Shown here one piece after another: positions 1 to 6,104 of a DNA stretch of 10,420 nt. This stretch comes from DATDXN01 sp035289305 (GTDB lineage: Bacteria > Patescibacteriota > Microgenomatia > UBA1406 > HO2-37-13b): the NCBI GenBank assembly GCA_035289305.1, contig DATDXN010000012.1, forward strand, positions 1 to 10,420. The letters are read 5' to 3'. The notes under the pieces were generated by a model, which was not told the origin of the DNA, did not search any database, and saw only the letters and a program-made list of their open reading frames with translations. Position 1 is the stretch's first letter. Every line of letters begins with the position of its first letter. Position numbers and translations under genes: made by a program.

Positions 1-112
1 GCCGAGCGGACGCTTTCGTTCCCCCTCAAAAATGCTTGGATTCTGGCGGGGAAATACCATGCCGAGGCGCGAAGCGCTGAGGCAACCTCTTTCAATTTCG
101 CTGAATGTAAAA
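1..112. other. GC-rich non-coding left edge with an imperfect hairpin
   Basis: I recognise no gene here. The block is richer in G and C than the genes to its right. At 61-83 it contains a compact hairpin: GCCGAGGCGC, loop GAA, GCGCTGAGGC. The ten stem positions pair except for a tandem G-A/A-G mismatch in the middle, which can still stack in RNA. No run of T follows on either strand, so it does not look like an intrinsic terminator. It may be a short intergenic repeat or the edge of a structured RNA starting outside the window. One frame stays open from base 1 into the tRNA, but nothing in its translation is recognisable. Confidence 0.3.
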
Positions 113-114
113 AT

Positions 115-201
115 TGGCGGAGGAGGTGGGATTCGAACCCACGTGAGTTTTCACTCATGCGCTTTCCAGGCGCACGCACTGGGCCGCTATGCGACTCCTC
201 C
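115..201 (-). tRNA. tRNA-Ser (anticodon GGA), CCA encoded
   Basis: All parts of a class II (long variable arm) tRNA can be traced on the minus strand. The acceptor stem GGAGGAG/CTCCTCC (201-195 with 125-119) is followed by discriminator G at 118 and an encoded CCA at 117-115. The D stem is GCAT/GTGC. The anticodon stem TGCGC/GCGCA encloses the loop CTGGAAA, giving anticodon GGA, which reads UCC and UCU serine codons. The long variable arm TGAGT-GAAA-ACTCA is typical of serine tRNA. The T stem GTGGG/CCCAC carries TTCGAAT. It lies downstream of, and on the same strand as, the GGDEF gene. An extended -10-like site lies between them, so it could be transcribed alone or by read-through. Confidence 0.97.
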
Positions 202-208
202 ACATGAG

Positions 209-278
209 TCATTAGTCTTTCATCGTTAGTCGTAAGTCTCTCATGTTAGTTCCCCGTTACTCGTCTCAATCATTAGTT
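209..278. repeat. Degenerate TTAGT-type short repeats
   Basis: The spacer between the tRNA and the GGDEF gene contains about six imperfect copies of a 9-base unit close to TCRTTAGTY: 209-217, 223-231, 230-238, 243-251, 254-262 and 270-278. Spacing is uneven and two copies are clearly degraded (TCGTAAGTC, CCGTTACTC). This looks like a decayed microsatellite-like array and not a CRISPR, because the units are far too short and there are no unique spacers of constant length. No function is apparent. Confidence 0.45.
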
Positions 279-287
279 ATTGTATCA
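279..287 (-). promoter_or_regulatory. Possible extended -10 promoter upstream of tRNA-Ser
   Basis: On the minus strand TGATACAAT combines an extended -10 TGn with a -10 hexamer TACAAT (284-279). Transcription would start near 272 and give about 70 nt of 5' leader before the tRNA at 201. No good -35 box lies 17 bp upstream. A rival arrangement, TTGAGA (269-264), 16 bp, TAACAT (247-242), would give a shorter leader. Either is plausible and neither is strong. The repeat array overlaps both. Confidence 0.3.
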
Positions 288-300
288 AAGAGAGGGATAT

Positions 301-999
301 TTATGCGGGTTGAGGTTTTGCTTGTGTTGGAAGTTGGGAATACCTGCATACTTTGTTTCGACCAGTATGTTTTGCGCCGTACACTGCTTGGTCAGCGCGT
401 TTGATGAATTGATGTGGTAAAAGTCCTTGCTGGTATTCTGCTACTCCGATGCTAATTGTGCATTGTCCATGTGTTTCTACGATTTTCCTCAATTGTTCTG
501 CTCTTTTTGCTGCTACTTCTTCGTGAGTGTTAAGCAGGATAATGATCATTTCTTCCCCGCCCAGTCGTGCGGCAATATTTCGGCCATTTATATGTCCTTC
601 TTCCTCAAGCCGCGCAACGATGTCGAGATCTCTGACGTGTCCGTCAAGTAAAGAAGCTACTTTTCTCAAAACAGCATCTCCTGCATCATGTCCGAGGGTA
701 TCATTGACTAATTTAAAATGATCAATATCTATATATAAAATGCTTGCTGTATGGATACCCTGATTAGGACGGTTTGAGATAGTTTGACACAGATTCTCGA
801 TATATTCATCAAAATATCCTCTTGATTTAAGACCAGTGAGTCGATCATGTATCAAATCATGACGGAGTTGTCTATTTTCTTCCCGCAACAGAGCGTTTTC
901 ATCCTGTTGTCCAGCAATGATTTTTTGCAGGTGCTGTATTTCAAGGTCGCGAAAAACCTCATTATATATGTATGTTTCTCTGTCGTGTTTTCTTTCCAT
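301..999 (-). CDS. GGDEF-domain protein (probable diguanylate cyclase)
   Basis: The 232-residue product has no membrane segment. Residues ~10-50 are charged, with heptad-like leucines (coiled-coil-like). A GGDEF domain fills ~52-220, opening with the usual DxLTGLxxR (52-60). YIDIDHFK (89-96) carries the metal-binding aspartates, NDTLGH (99-104) is the usual nucleotide-binding stretch, and GGEEM (147-151) is the signature, a conservative variant of GG(D/E)EF. Active members make cyclic di-GMP from two GTP as dimers, and a coiled coil would suit that. RDLD at 123-126 looks like the RxxD inhibitory site, normally five residues before the signature. Here ~15 extra residues (about 132-146) separate them, and IVARL is echoed as IAARL. 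Whether it is active cannot be told from sequence. The start is fixed by a strong promoter 8 nt upstream of the ATG. The gene diverges from xer. Confidence 0.93.
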   Translation of the reverse strand: MERKHDRETYIYNEVFRDLEIQHLQKIIAGQQDENALLREENRQLRHDLIHDRLTGLKSRGYFDEYIENLCQTISNRPNQGIHTASILYIDIDHFKLVNDTLGHDAGDAVLRKVASLLDGHVRDLDIVARLEEEGHINGRNIAARLGGEEMIIILLNTHEEVAAKRAEQLRKIVETHGQCTISIGVAEYQQGLLPHQFIKRADQAVYGAKHTGRNKVCRYSQLPTQAKPQPA

Positions 1000-1007
1000 A
1001 GATGGAT

Positions 1008-1036
1008 ATTATATCACATCTTATAGTAATTTTCAA
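1008..1036 (-). promoter_or_regulatory. Sigma-70-type promoter of the GGDEF gene
   Basis: On the minus strand: -35 TTGAAA (1036-1031), a 17-bp spacer, then consensus -10 TATAAT (1013-1008) preceded by extended TGA. The -10 ends 8 nt before the ATG at 999, so transcription should begin within a base or two of the start codon. There is no room for a ribosome binding site, which implies a leaderless or nearly leaderless mRNA. Confidence 0.8.
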
Positions 1037-1041
1037 ATCAG

Positions 1042-1070
1042 TTGATTTTACTTACTTTATGTCGTTTAAT
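1042..1070 (+). promoter_or_regulatory. Promoter of the xer gene, positioned for leaderless mRNA
   Basis: -35 TTGATT (1042-1047), a 17-bp spacer, -10 TTTAAT (1065-1070), then 6 nt to the ATG at 1077, which would be +1. Its -35 box is 5 bp from the -35 box of the divergent GGDEF promoter, so the two polymerase sites sit back to back. The upstream in-frame ATGs at 1002 and 1059 lie within or before this promoter and are unlikely to be used. Confidence 0.65.
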
Positions 1071-1076
1071 GTATGT

Positions 1077-2027
1077 ATGCATATACAAGAGGCAATTACC
1101 CAATTTTTGGAGTATTGTGAACTTGACCGCAATCTTTCTCCCAAAACCGTCAGAATGTATGCGTATTACCTTTCTTTTTTCAAAAAATGGCTGTTTTCTT
1201 ACTTCAAAAAAGATGAAAAAAAAGACGAAATACCCGTCATTGATATCCATGAGGATACCATGAGGCGTTACCGACTCTATCTTTCGCGCGGCTATTTCAA
1301 CCCCTACAAAGGAGAACTCAAAAAGCAGACACAAACATATTTTCTCATTGCGGTGCGCTCGCTTTTTCGCTTCCTCATCAAAAAAGGGAAAAAAGTCATC
1401 GCGCCTGAAGTGGTGGAGCTTGGGAAAGTCCATGATCGCACTATCAAATTTCTAAAAGATGATGAGTTTGAGCGGCTCCTTGCTGCGCCAAACACCCAAA
1501 AAATCCGCGGCCTTCGTGATCGAGCGCTTCTTGAAGTACTGTTTTCCACTGGTCTTCGGGTGTCGGAGCTTGTATCCTTAAACCGCGATCAGGTGAACCT
1601 CGAGAAGCGCGAGTTTGGTGTCGTGGGAAAAGGTGGACATGCGCGCGTCGTATTTCTATCAGATAAGGCAGTTATGTGGCTTTCTCAATATATAAGGGAG
1701 CGACGTGATCCCTACAAGCCGCTTTTTATCCGTTACTCTGGCCCTCATATCGGGAGCGAGCTCACAGATGAAAAATTGCGGCTCACTCCCCGATCAATAG
1801 AGCGCATGATTGATAAATATCGCAAAAAAGCAGGTATCCCTTTCAGAATCGGTCCTCATGTTTTGCGCCATTCCTTCGCCACCGATCTTCTCCAACATGG
1901 AGCAGATATCCGATCGGTGCAGGAGATGCTGGGGCACAAAAATATTGCAACGACCCAGATTTATACCCATGTGACCAATGTGAGACTGAAAGAAATTCAT
2001 AAAAAATATCACTCGGGGAATAAATAA
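1077..2027 (+). CDS. xerD: Tyrosine recombinase, XerC/XerD type
   Basis: The product is a site-specific recombinase of about 316 residues, near the usual 295-310 for Xer proteins. The N-terminal SAM-like DNA-binding domain (~1-110) begins AITQFLEYCELDRNLSPKT, and the catalytic domain follows (~120-316). The catalytic set is complete: R161 in GLRVSEL, K185 in VGKGGHAR, H261 and R264 in HVLRHSFATD, H287 in LGHKNIATTQ and nucleophile Y296 in IYTHV. Xer proteins resolve chromosome dimers at dif. Many small genomes have only one, so a housekeeping role is more likely than an integrase role, and no attachment site or phage gene is nearby. I chose ATG 1077 over the in-frame ATG at 1002 because it fits the family N-terminus and sits at the predicted transcription start. 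XerC versus XerD cannot be settled here. Confidence 0.93.
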   Translation: MHIQEAITQFLEYCELDRNLSPKTVRMYAYYLSFFKKWLFSYFKKDEKKDEIPVIDIHEDTMRRYRLYLSRGYFNPYKGELKKQTQTYFLIAVRSLFRFLIKKGKKVIAPEVVELGKVHDRTIKFLKDDEFERLLAAPNTQKIRGLRDRALLEVLFSTGLRVSELVSLNRDQVNLEKREFGVVGKGGHARVVFLSDKAVMWLSQYIRERRDPYKPLFIRYSGPHIGSELTDEKLRLTPRSIERMIDKYRKKAGIPFRIGPHVLRHSFATDLLQHGADIRSVQEMLGHKNIATTQIYTHVTNVRLKEIHKKYHSGNK

Positions 2028-2033
2028 TTTCTT

Positions 2034-2062
2034 TTGCTAATCAGTGTATGATTTGGTACAAT
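2034..2062 (+). promoter_or_regulatory. Promoter of the YIDPGTGS operon, leaderless position
   Basis: -35 TTGCTA (2034-2039), 17-bp spacer, extended TGG at 2054-2056 and -10 TACAAT (2057-2062), then 6 nt to the ATG at 2069. Transcription should start on the A of that ATG. It begins just 6 bp after the xer stop codon, so the four-gene operon appears to have its own promoter. Confidence 0.7.
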
Positions 2063-2068
2063 GCGCGC

Positions 2069-2272
2069 ATGAAACACGTCCTTATTTTGCTCTTCTTTTT
2101 CTTTTTGGGAGTGAAAGGTGCACATGCATATATTGATCCGGGAACAGGTAGTTATCTTATTCAAATTGCCATTGGTTCACTTCTGGGCGGTTTGTATGTC
2201 GTGAAAAAATTTTGGAAATCAATAAGCGCTTTTATCACTTCTTTTTTAAGAAAACTTCGTCATAAACAGTAA
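2069..2272 (+). CDS. Small secreted/membrane protein with YIDPGTGS motif
   Basis: The 67-residue product has an N-terminal hydrophobic stretch (~2-17) ending in GAHA, which looks like a signal peptide with an AxA-type cleavage site. The motif YIDPGTGS follows directly, then a second hydrophobic helix (~28-43) and a basic tail (KKFWKS ... RKLRHKQ). I recognise the AY(I/L)DPGTGS pattern as recurring in tiny uncharacterised membrane proteins, in my recollection often beside methyltransferase and sulfatase-like genes as here. No biochemical role is known to me. ATG 2069 is preferred to the in-frame ATG at 2048 because the latter lies inside the promoter. The next gene starts 7 nt after the stop. 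A role in placing or assisting the downstream envelope enzymes is a guess. Confidence 0.8.
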   Translation: MKHVLILLFFFFLGVKGAHAYIDPGTGSYLIQIAIGSLLGGLYVVKKFWKSISAFITSFLRKLRHKQ

Positions 2273-2279
2273 ATACATA

Positions 2280-3674
2280 ATGGGAAATAAAATTCTTGTT
2301 GAAACAAGCTCGTTTCGCGACCCTGCAGGACACGTTTTTTATAAAGGCAGCAAAGTATATAGGCAGGTTAACCAACAATATCGAAATGACTTTGAATTTT
2401 TCCTCGATTCTGGTTTGTACGATAGCTTAAAGGAGAAAAGGCTCATTGTGCCATTTCAAAAAGTAGCAAAAAGTCATGCAATTTGCCCATCAGCCTATGC
2501 TGTTTTGGAAACTCCAAAAATCTCCTTTATTTCCTACCCATATGAATGGAGTTTTAGTCAACTTCAGGATGCTGCCGAGACAACATTGACGATTCAAAAA
2601 ATCGCCCTTGAGCACGGTATGTCTCTCAAAGATGCAAGCGCCTTCAACATTCAATTTACAGCTGGAAAGCACCTACTCATTGATGTTTTGTCCTTTGAAA
2701 AATATAAGAAAGAAACTCCATGGGTAGCGTATCGTCAATTCTGTCAACATTTTCTTGCTCCCCTAGCCCTTATGAGCTATCGCGATGTTCGGTTAAATCA
2801 ATTGCTAAAAACTTATCTTGATGGAATTCCGCTTGATCTAGCAAGTTCACTTCTTCCCAAAAAAACATGGCTGAATTTTTCTCTCGCCTCCCATATTCAC
2901 CTCCATGCCAAAACACAGAAACATTTCGCGAAAATTCCAGACAACGTCAAAAAAAGGACGGTAAAGATGAGCAAACACAGCCTCTTATCCATTATCGACG
3001 ATTTGTCATCTGCGGTCAAAAAACTTCGACTTGCATTGACGACAAGCCAATGGGGCGATTACTACGCATCTTTTTCCTACAGCGCGGAGGCTTTTTCACA
3101 TAAAAAAAGGATTGTATCACGGTTTCTGGACGTGCTTGCTCCTGGGATTGTCTGGGATCTTGGGGCAAACACGGGAGAGTTCTCATACATTGCTGCAAAA
3201 AAAGGTATGGAGTTAATCGCTTTTGATGCTGATTTTTTGACCGTTGAGAAAAACTATCGAACAGTCAAGAAAGATCATATGGAGCGCATCATCCCTCTTG
3301 TTGTAGATTTTGCCAACCCAACGCCGTCTCTTGGATGGGAAAATAGAGAGCGGCAGTCTTTGATTTCCCGCGGTCCAGCAGATTGTGCGCTCTCCTTGGC
3401 GCTTGTTCATCATCTTGCTATTGTGAACAATGTGCCGTTTGAAAAAATCGCACATTTTTTCAGCCACATTGCTCATGCGCTCATCATCGAATTCGTCCCT
3501 AAAGAGGATGTGCAGGTGAAAAAGCTTCTGTCAACAAGAGAGGATATTTTTCTCGACTATCATCAAAACGCGTTTGAAAAGGCGTTTTCTTCATTTTTTG
3601 AGATTGTGGCGGTTGAGAAAATTCACACATCGGCAAGAATCATGTATTGTATGAAAAAAAAGAACCATGATTAA
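2280..3674 (+). CDS. SAM-dependent methyltransferase with kinase-loop-like N-terminal half
   Basis: The 464-residue, two-part protein has no membrane segments. The N-terminal half (~1-200) opens with FRDPAGHVF and GSKVYRQV. At 117-139 it has KDASAFN ... LLIDVLSFE, an Asp-x4-Asn then Asp spacing that recalls the catalytic loop and metal-binding Asp of kinase-fold phosphotransferases (D118, N123, D135). The C-terminal half (~275-460) is a class I methyltransferase: motif I VWDLGANTGEFS (291-302), acidic strand-2 end AFDAD (314-318), then LALVHHLAIVNNVPFEKI (373-390), a pattern I associate with this uncharacterised family. The methyl acceptor is unknown. The neighbours suggest a surface glycan or another envelope substrate. 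It starts 7 nt after the upstream stop with no Shine-Dalgarno site and overlaps the next gene by 8 bp, indicating translational coupling. Confidence 0.85.
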   Translation: MGNKILVETSSFRDPAGHVFYKGSKVYRQVNQQYRNDFEFFLDSGLYDSLKEKRLIVPFQKVAKSHAICPSAYAVLETPKISFISYPYEWSFSQLQDAAETTLTIQKIALEHGMSLKDASAFNIQFTAGKHLLIDVLSFEKYKKETPWVAYRQFCQHFLAPLALMSYRDVRLNQLLKTYLDGIPLDLASSLLPKKTWLNFSLASHIHLHAKTQKHFAKIPDNVKKRTVKMSKHSLLSIIDDLSSAVKKLRLALTTSQWGDYYASFSYSAEAFSHKKRIVSRFLDVLAPGIVWDLGANTGEFSYIAAKKGMELIAFDADFLTVEKNYRTVKKDHMERIIPLVVDFANPTPSLGWENRERQSLISRGPADCALSLALVHHLAIVNNVPFEKIAHFFSHIAHALIIEFVPKEDVQVKKLLSTREDIFLDYHQNAFEKAFSSFFEIVAVEKIHTSARIMYCMKKKNHD

Positions 3675-5202
3675 AAAAATACTTCAATTCTACCCGCTTT
3701 ATTTTACGATCTTTCCCACGCTTGCTTTTTATCTGGGGAATAAGCGAGAAGTGCAGCTTGAGGCGAGTTTTACGCCGATTATATATTCGCTTGTGCTCCT
3801 TTTGGTTATATGGATTATTGTCAATTTCATCGTCAAAGACACAAGAGCAAGGAATATTGTTATTTTTTCTATTCTTGTATATTTTTTTTCCTACGGATAT
3901 TTTTTGCGCAAAATACCACTGTTCAACAAGGGTATCATTGGTTTTCTTGCCTATACTATTTTTTTTGCGATGATATTCACGTTATTATGGAAGTTTAGGA
4001 AACGGCCTGAAACAGCGATCTTTTTGACCATTGTTAGTGCATATGTGATTACAGTTTCGCTTACCAGGATTATGGCGTATGAATGGGGACGGCGTGTAAT
4101 ACCTACTTTTGACACCGCCCTATCAAACGGGACTTTTGAGACGAAAAAAAAAGACCTTCCTGATATTTACTATATTATTCTTGATCGCTACGCCAACAAT
4201 CAGGTTCTTGAAAAACAGTATGATTTTGATAATGCGGATTTTTTTGCATTTTTGCGCAAGAAAGATTTTTATATTGCAGAAGATAGCTTTGCCAACTACC
4301 CCAAAACGCATCTTTCTCTGGCCTCGTCTTTGAACATGGATTATCTTGATGATTTTGCCAAAAAGGTCGGTGTGGAAAATAGCGATTATACGCCGGCGTT
4401 TAAACTCGTTGAGGATAATACGGTGGCGCGGCTTTTGAAATCGGCAGGTTACCAATATTTCTATTTTGGCGATTGGTGGGGACCCACAAATGTGAGCAAA
4501 CTGGCTGACAAAAATTTCAACCTTTATGCCAACTCAAACGAGTTTACACGCAAATTTTTTCAGACGACGCTTATTGCGCTGCTTCTTGGAAACTATTTTG
4601 AAGGAAACAAACTCTTTGGTTTTTTTCAAGATAGAATTTATGAAAATACCAATTACAAGTTTGAAAAACTTGGGCAGATTGTCCAAGAAAAAGGGCCGAA
4701 GTTTATCTTCGTCCACATGCTTTTTCCTCACCATCCGTATATCTTTGATGCAAACTGCAGGCGGGTTGATGATAAGAGGAAACAGACGGAAGATCAGAAA
4801 TATATTGCGCAGCTTCAGTGTGCCAATACGAAAGTCAAAAAAATGATCGAAAGAATCTTGCAGCGATCAAAAAAACCGCCGATTATCATCCTTCAGTCTG
4901 ATGAGGGGCCGTTTAAAACCGATGAGATGCGCCGAGACGGCGAGCAGACTGATTGGACAAAAGTAACAGATGCGGCAATTGAGCGACATATGAAGATTCT
5001 GAATGCTTACTTTCTGCCGGGTTTTGATACATCAAAATTATATCCCTCACTTTCTCCAGTCAATACCTTTCGGTTGATTTTTAATGAGTACTTTGGGGCA
5101 GACTTTAAATTACTCCCTGACAAAAGCTACTTTATTCCTCATCTTGATAGGCCGTATCAGTATATGGAAATCACTGATAAAATAAGTATAATAAAAAAAT
5201 GA
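3667..5202 (+). CDS. Membrane-anchored sulfatase/alkaline-phosphatase-superfamily protein
   Basis: The 511-residue product has about five hydrophobic helices in residues ~7-135, followed by an extracytoplasmic catalytic-type domain (~165-500). PDIYYIILDRYAN (165-177) supplies the first metal-site Asp. Thr214 in NYPKTHLSLASSLN is a likely nucleophile. FVHMLFPHHPYIF (348-360) and LQSDEGPF (409-416) follow, the latter at the position where sulfatases usually have SDHG. The His-to-Glu exchange (E413) probably marks the subfamily and need not mean inactivity. The architecture resembles LtaS-like phosphoglycerol/phosphoethanolamine transferases and membrane sulfatases. The substrate is unknown, with transfer or removal of a phospho- or sulfo-group on a surface polymer most likely. 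It overlaps the methyltransferase by 8 bp and the transporter by 4 bp (ATGA). An A9 run at 4144-4152 falls at the membrane/catalytic junction. Confidence 0.82.
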   Translation: MIKKILQFYPLYFTIFPTLAFYLGNKREVQLEASFTPIIYSLVLLLVIWIIVNFIVKDTRARNIVIFSILVYFFSYGYFLRKIPLFNKGIIGFLAYTIFFAMIFTLLWKFRKRPETAIFLTIVSAYVITVSLTRIMAYEWGRRVIPTFDTALSNGTFETKKKDLPDIYYIILDRYANNQVLEKQYDFDNADFFAFLRKKDFYIAEDSFANYPKTHLSLASSLNMDYLDDFAKKVGVENSDYTPAFKLVEDNTVARLLKSAGYQYFYFGDWWGPTNVSKLADKNFNLYANSNEFTRKFFQTTLIALLLGNYFEGNKLFGFFQDRIYENTNYKFEKLGQIVQEKGPKFIFVHMLFPHHPYIFDANCRRVDDKRKQTEDQKYIAQLQCANTKVKKMIERILQRSKKPPIIILQSDEGPFKTDEMRRDGEQTDWTKVTDAAIERHMKILNAYFLPGFDTSKLYPSLSPVNTFRLIFNEYFGADFKLLPDKSYFIPHLDRPYQYMEITDKISIIKK

Positions 5203-6104
5203 ACCTTCCGATTATTGCTTTGATCATTGCAAATATCATATGGGGTGCAGCATCGCCTATTTTCAAGTACTCACTGCAAAACATTCCACCCTTTACCCTC
5301 GCCTTCATCCGCTTTTTTTTCGCAAGCCTCATCCTTCTTCCCTATTACTTGAGGCACCGACAGAAAATGCACAGAAAAGACTACATATACCTCATTTTGA
5401 GCGCGTTTTTTGGCATCACAATCAACATTTCGTTTTTCTTTTTAGGTCTTCAAAAAGCCCCAAGTATTAACGCACCGATGATCGCCTCTGCTGCCCCGGT
5501 ATTTTTATTCATCCTTTCGATTTTTTTCCTCAAAGAAAAACCAAAAACGCGCGTTTTTGCGGGAATGTTTATCTCGCTTATTGGAGTGCTTATCATCATC
5601 CTCTCTCCGGTTTTTATCGATGGTATGTCTCTTATTGTGGGCGCTGTGCAGGGAAATTTATTATTTGTCGTGGCGACGTTTGGATCTGTCCTGAAGCCGC
5701 TTTTTGTACGGAAGGGACTTCGCACAATAAACGCGTACCAAATAACGTTTGGGGAATTCCTATTCGGTGCCCTGACGTTTCTGCCGTTTATGCTGTTTGA
5801 ACTCAAAGACTGGTCGTTTTATGAGCTCAACAGTCAAGGGTGGGTAGGAATTATTTTTGGCGTGTTTTTTTCATCAGCGCTTGCCTACTTTCTTTTCAAT
5901 TGGGGAGTGGCCAAAATGCAAGCACAGGAGGTTGGGATTTTTTATTATATCGATCCTGTCGTGGCGCTTCTTATTGCCATTCCGCTTCTTGGGGAGTTTC
6001 CGACGATATATTACCTTGTGGGATCAATTTTTGTATTTGTGGGTATTTTTGTCGCGGAGCGGCGTCTTCATTATCATCCCATCCATAAAGTGCGGACGAG
6101 GTGA
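5199..6104 (+). CDS. EamA/DMT-superfamily transporter
   Basis: The 301-residue product is a membrane protein with about ten predicted helices arranged as two EamA repeats. The first repeat has IIWGAASPIFK near the start and PVFLFILSIFFLKEKP (100-115). The second has PVVALLIAIPLLGE (253-266) and ends in a short basic tail. Ten-helix DMT proteins export or exchange small metabolites such as amino acids, nucleotide sugars and related compounds. The substrate cannot be read from sequence. It is the last gene of the operon and its ATG overlaps the sulfatase-like stop as ATGA, so co-expression is likely. In this setting it might move a precursor used by the neighbouring envelope enzymes, but that is inference. 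Its TGA stop abuts the stop codon of the convergent gene with no spacer. Confidence 0.9.
   Translation: MNLPIIALIIANIIWGAASPIFKYSLQNIPPFTLAFIRFFFASLILLPYYLRHRQKMHRKDYIYLILSAFFGITINISFFFLGLQKAPSINAPMIASAAPVFLFILSIFFLKEKPKTRVFAGMFISLIGVLIIILSPVFIDGMSLIVGAVQGNLLFVVATFGSVLKPLFVRKGLRTINAYQITFGEFLFGALTFLPFMLFELKDWSFYELNSQGWVGIIFGVFFSSALAYFLFNWGVAKMQAQEVGIFYYIDPVVALLIAIPLLGEFPTIYYLVGSIFVFVGIFVAERRLHYHPIHKVRTR

Noticed and set aside
1..112. SRP RNA, RNase P RNA or tmRNA fragment
   Set aside because: I looked for the SRP GGAA-tetraloop core, conserved RNase P segments and a tmRNA end on both strands and found none.
32..229. Open frame of 65 codons across the left edge and tRNA-Ser
   Set aside because: It runs antisense through the whole tRNA gene, and its middle is just the translated reverse of that tRNA.
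209..278. CRISPR-like array
   Set aside because: The units are about 9 bases, imperfect and unevenly spaced, with no constant-length unique spacers and no cas genes.
1002..1076. N-terminal extension of the recombinase from ATG 1002
   Set aside because: The extra 25 residues do not resemble Xer N-termini, and the stretch contains the -35 and -10 boxes that place transcription start at 1077.
1077..2027. Phage or genomic-island integrase next to a tRNA
   Set aside because: The protein has housekeeping Xer length and motifs, the tRNA lies about 0.9 kb away beyond another gene, there is no duplicated tRNA end, and no phage or island genes are present.
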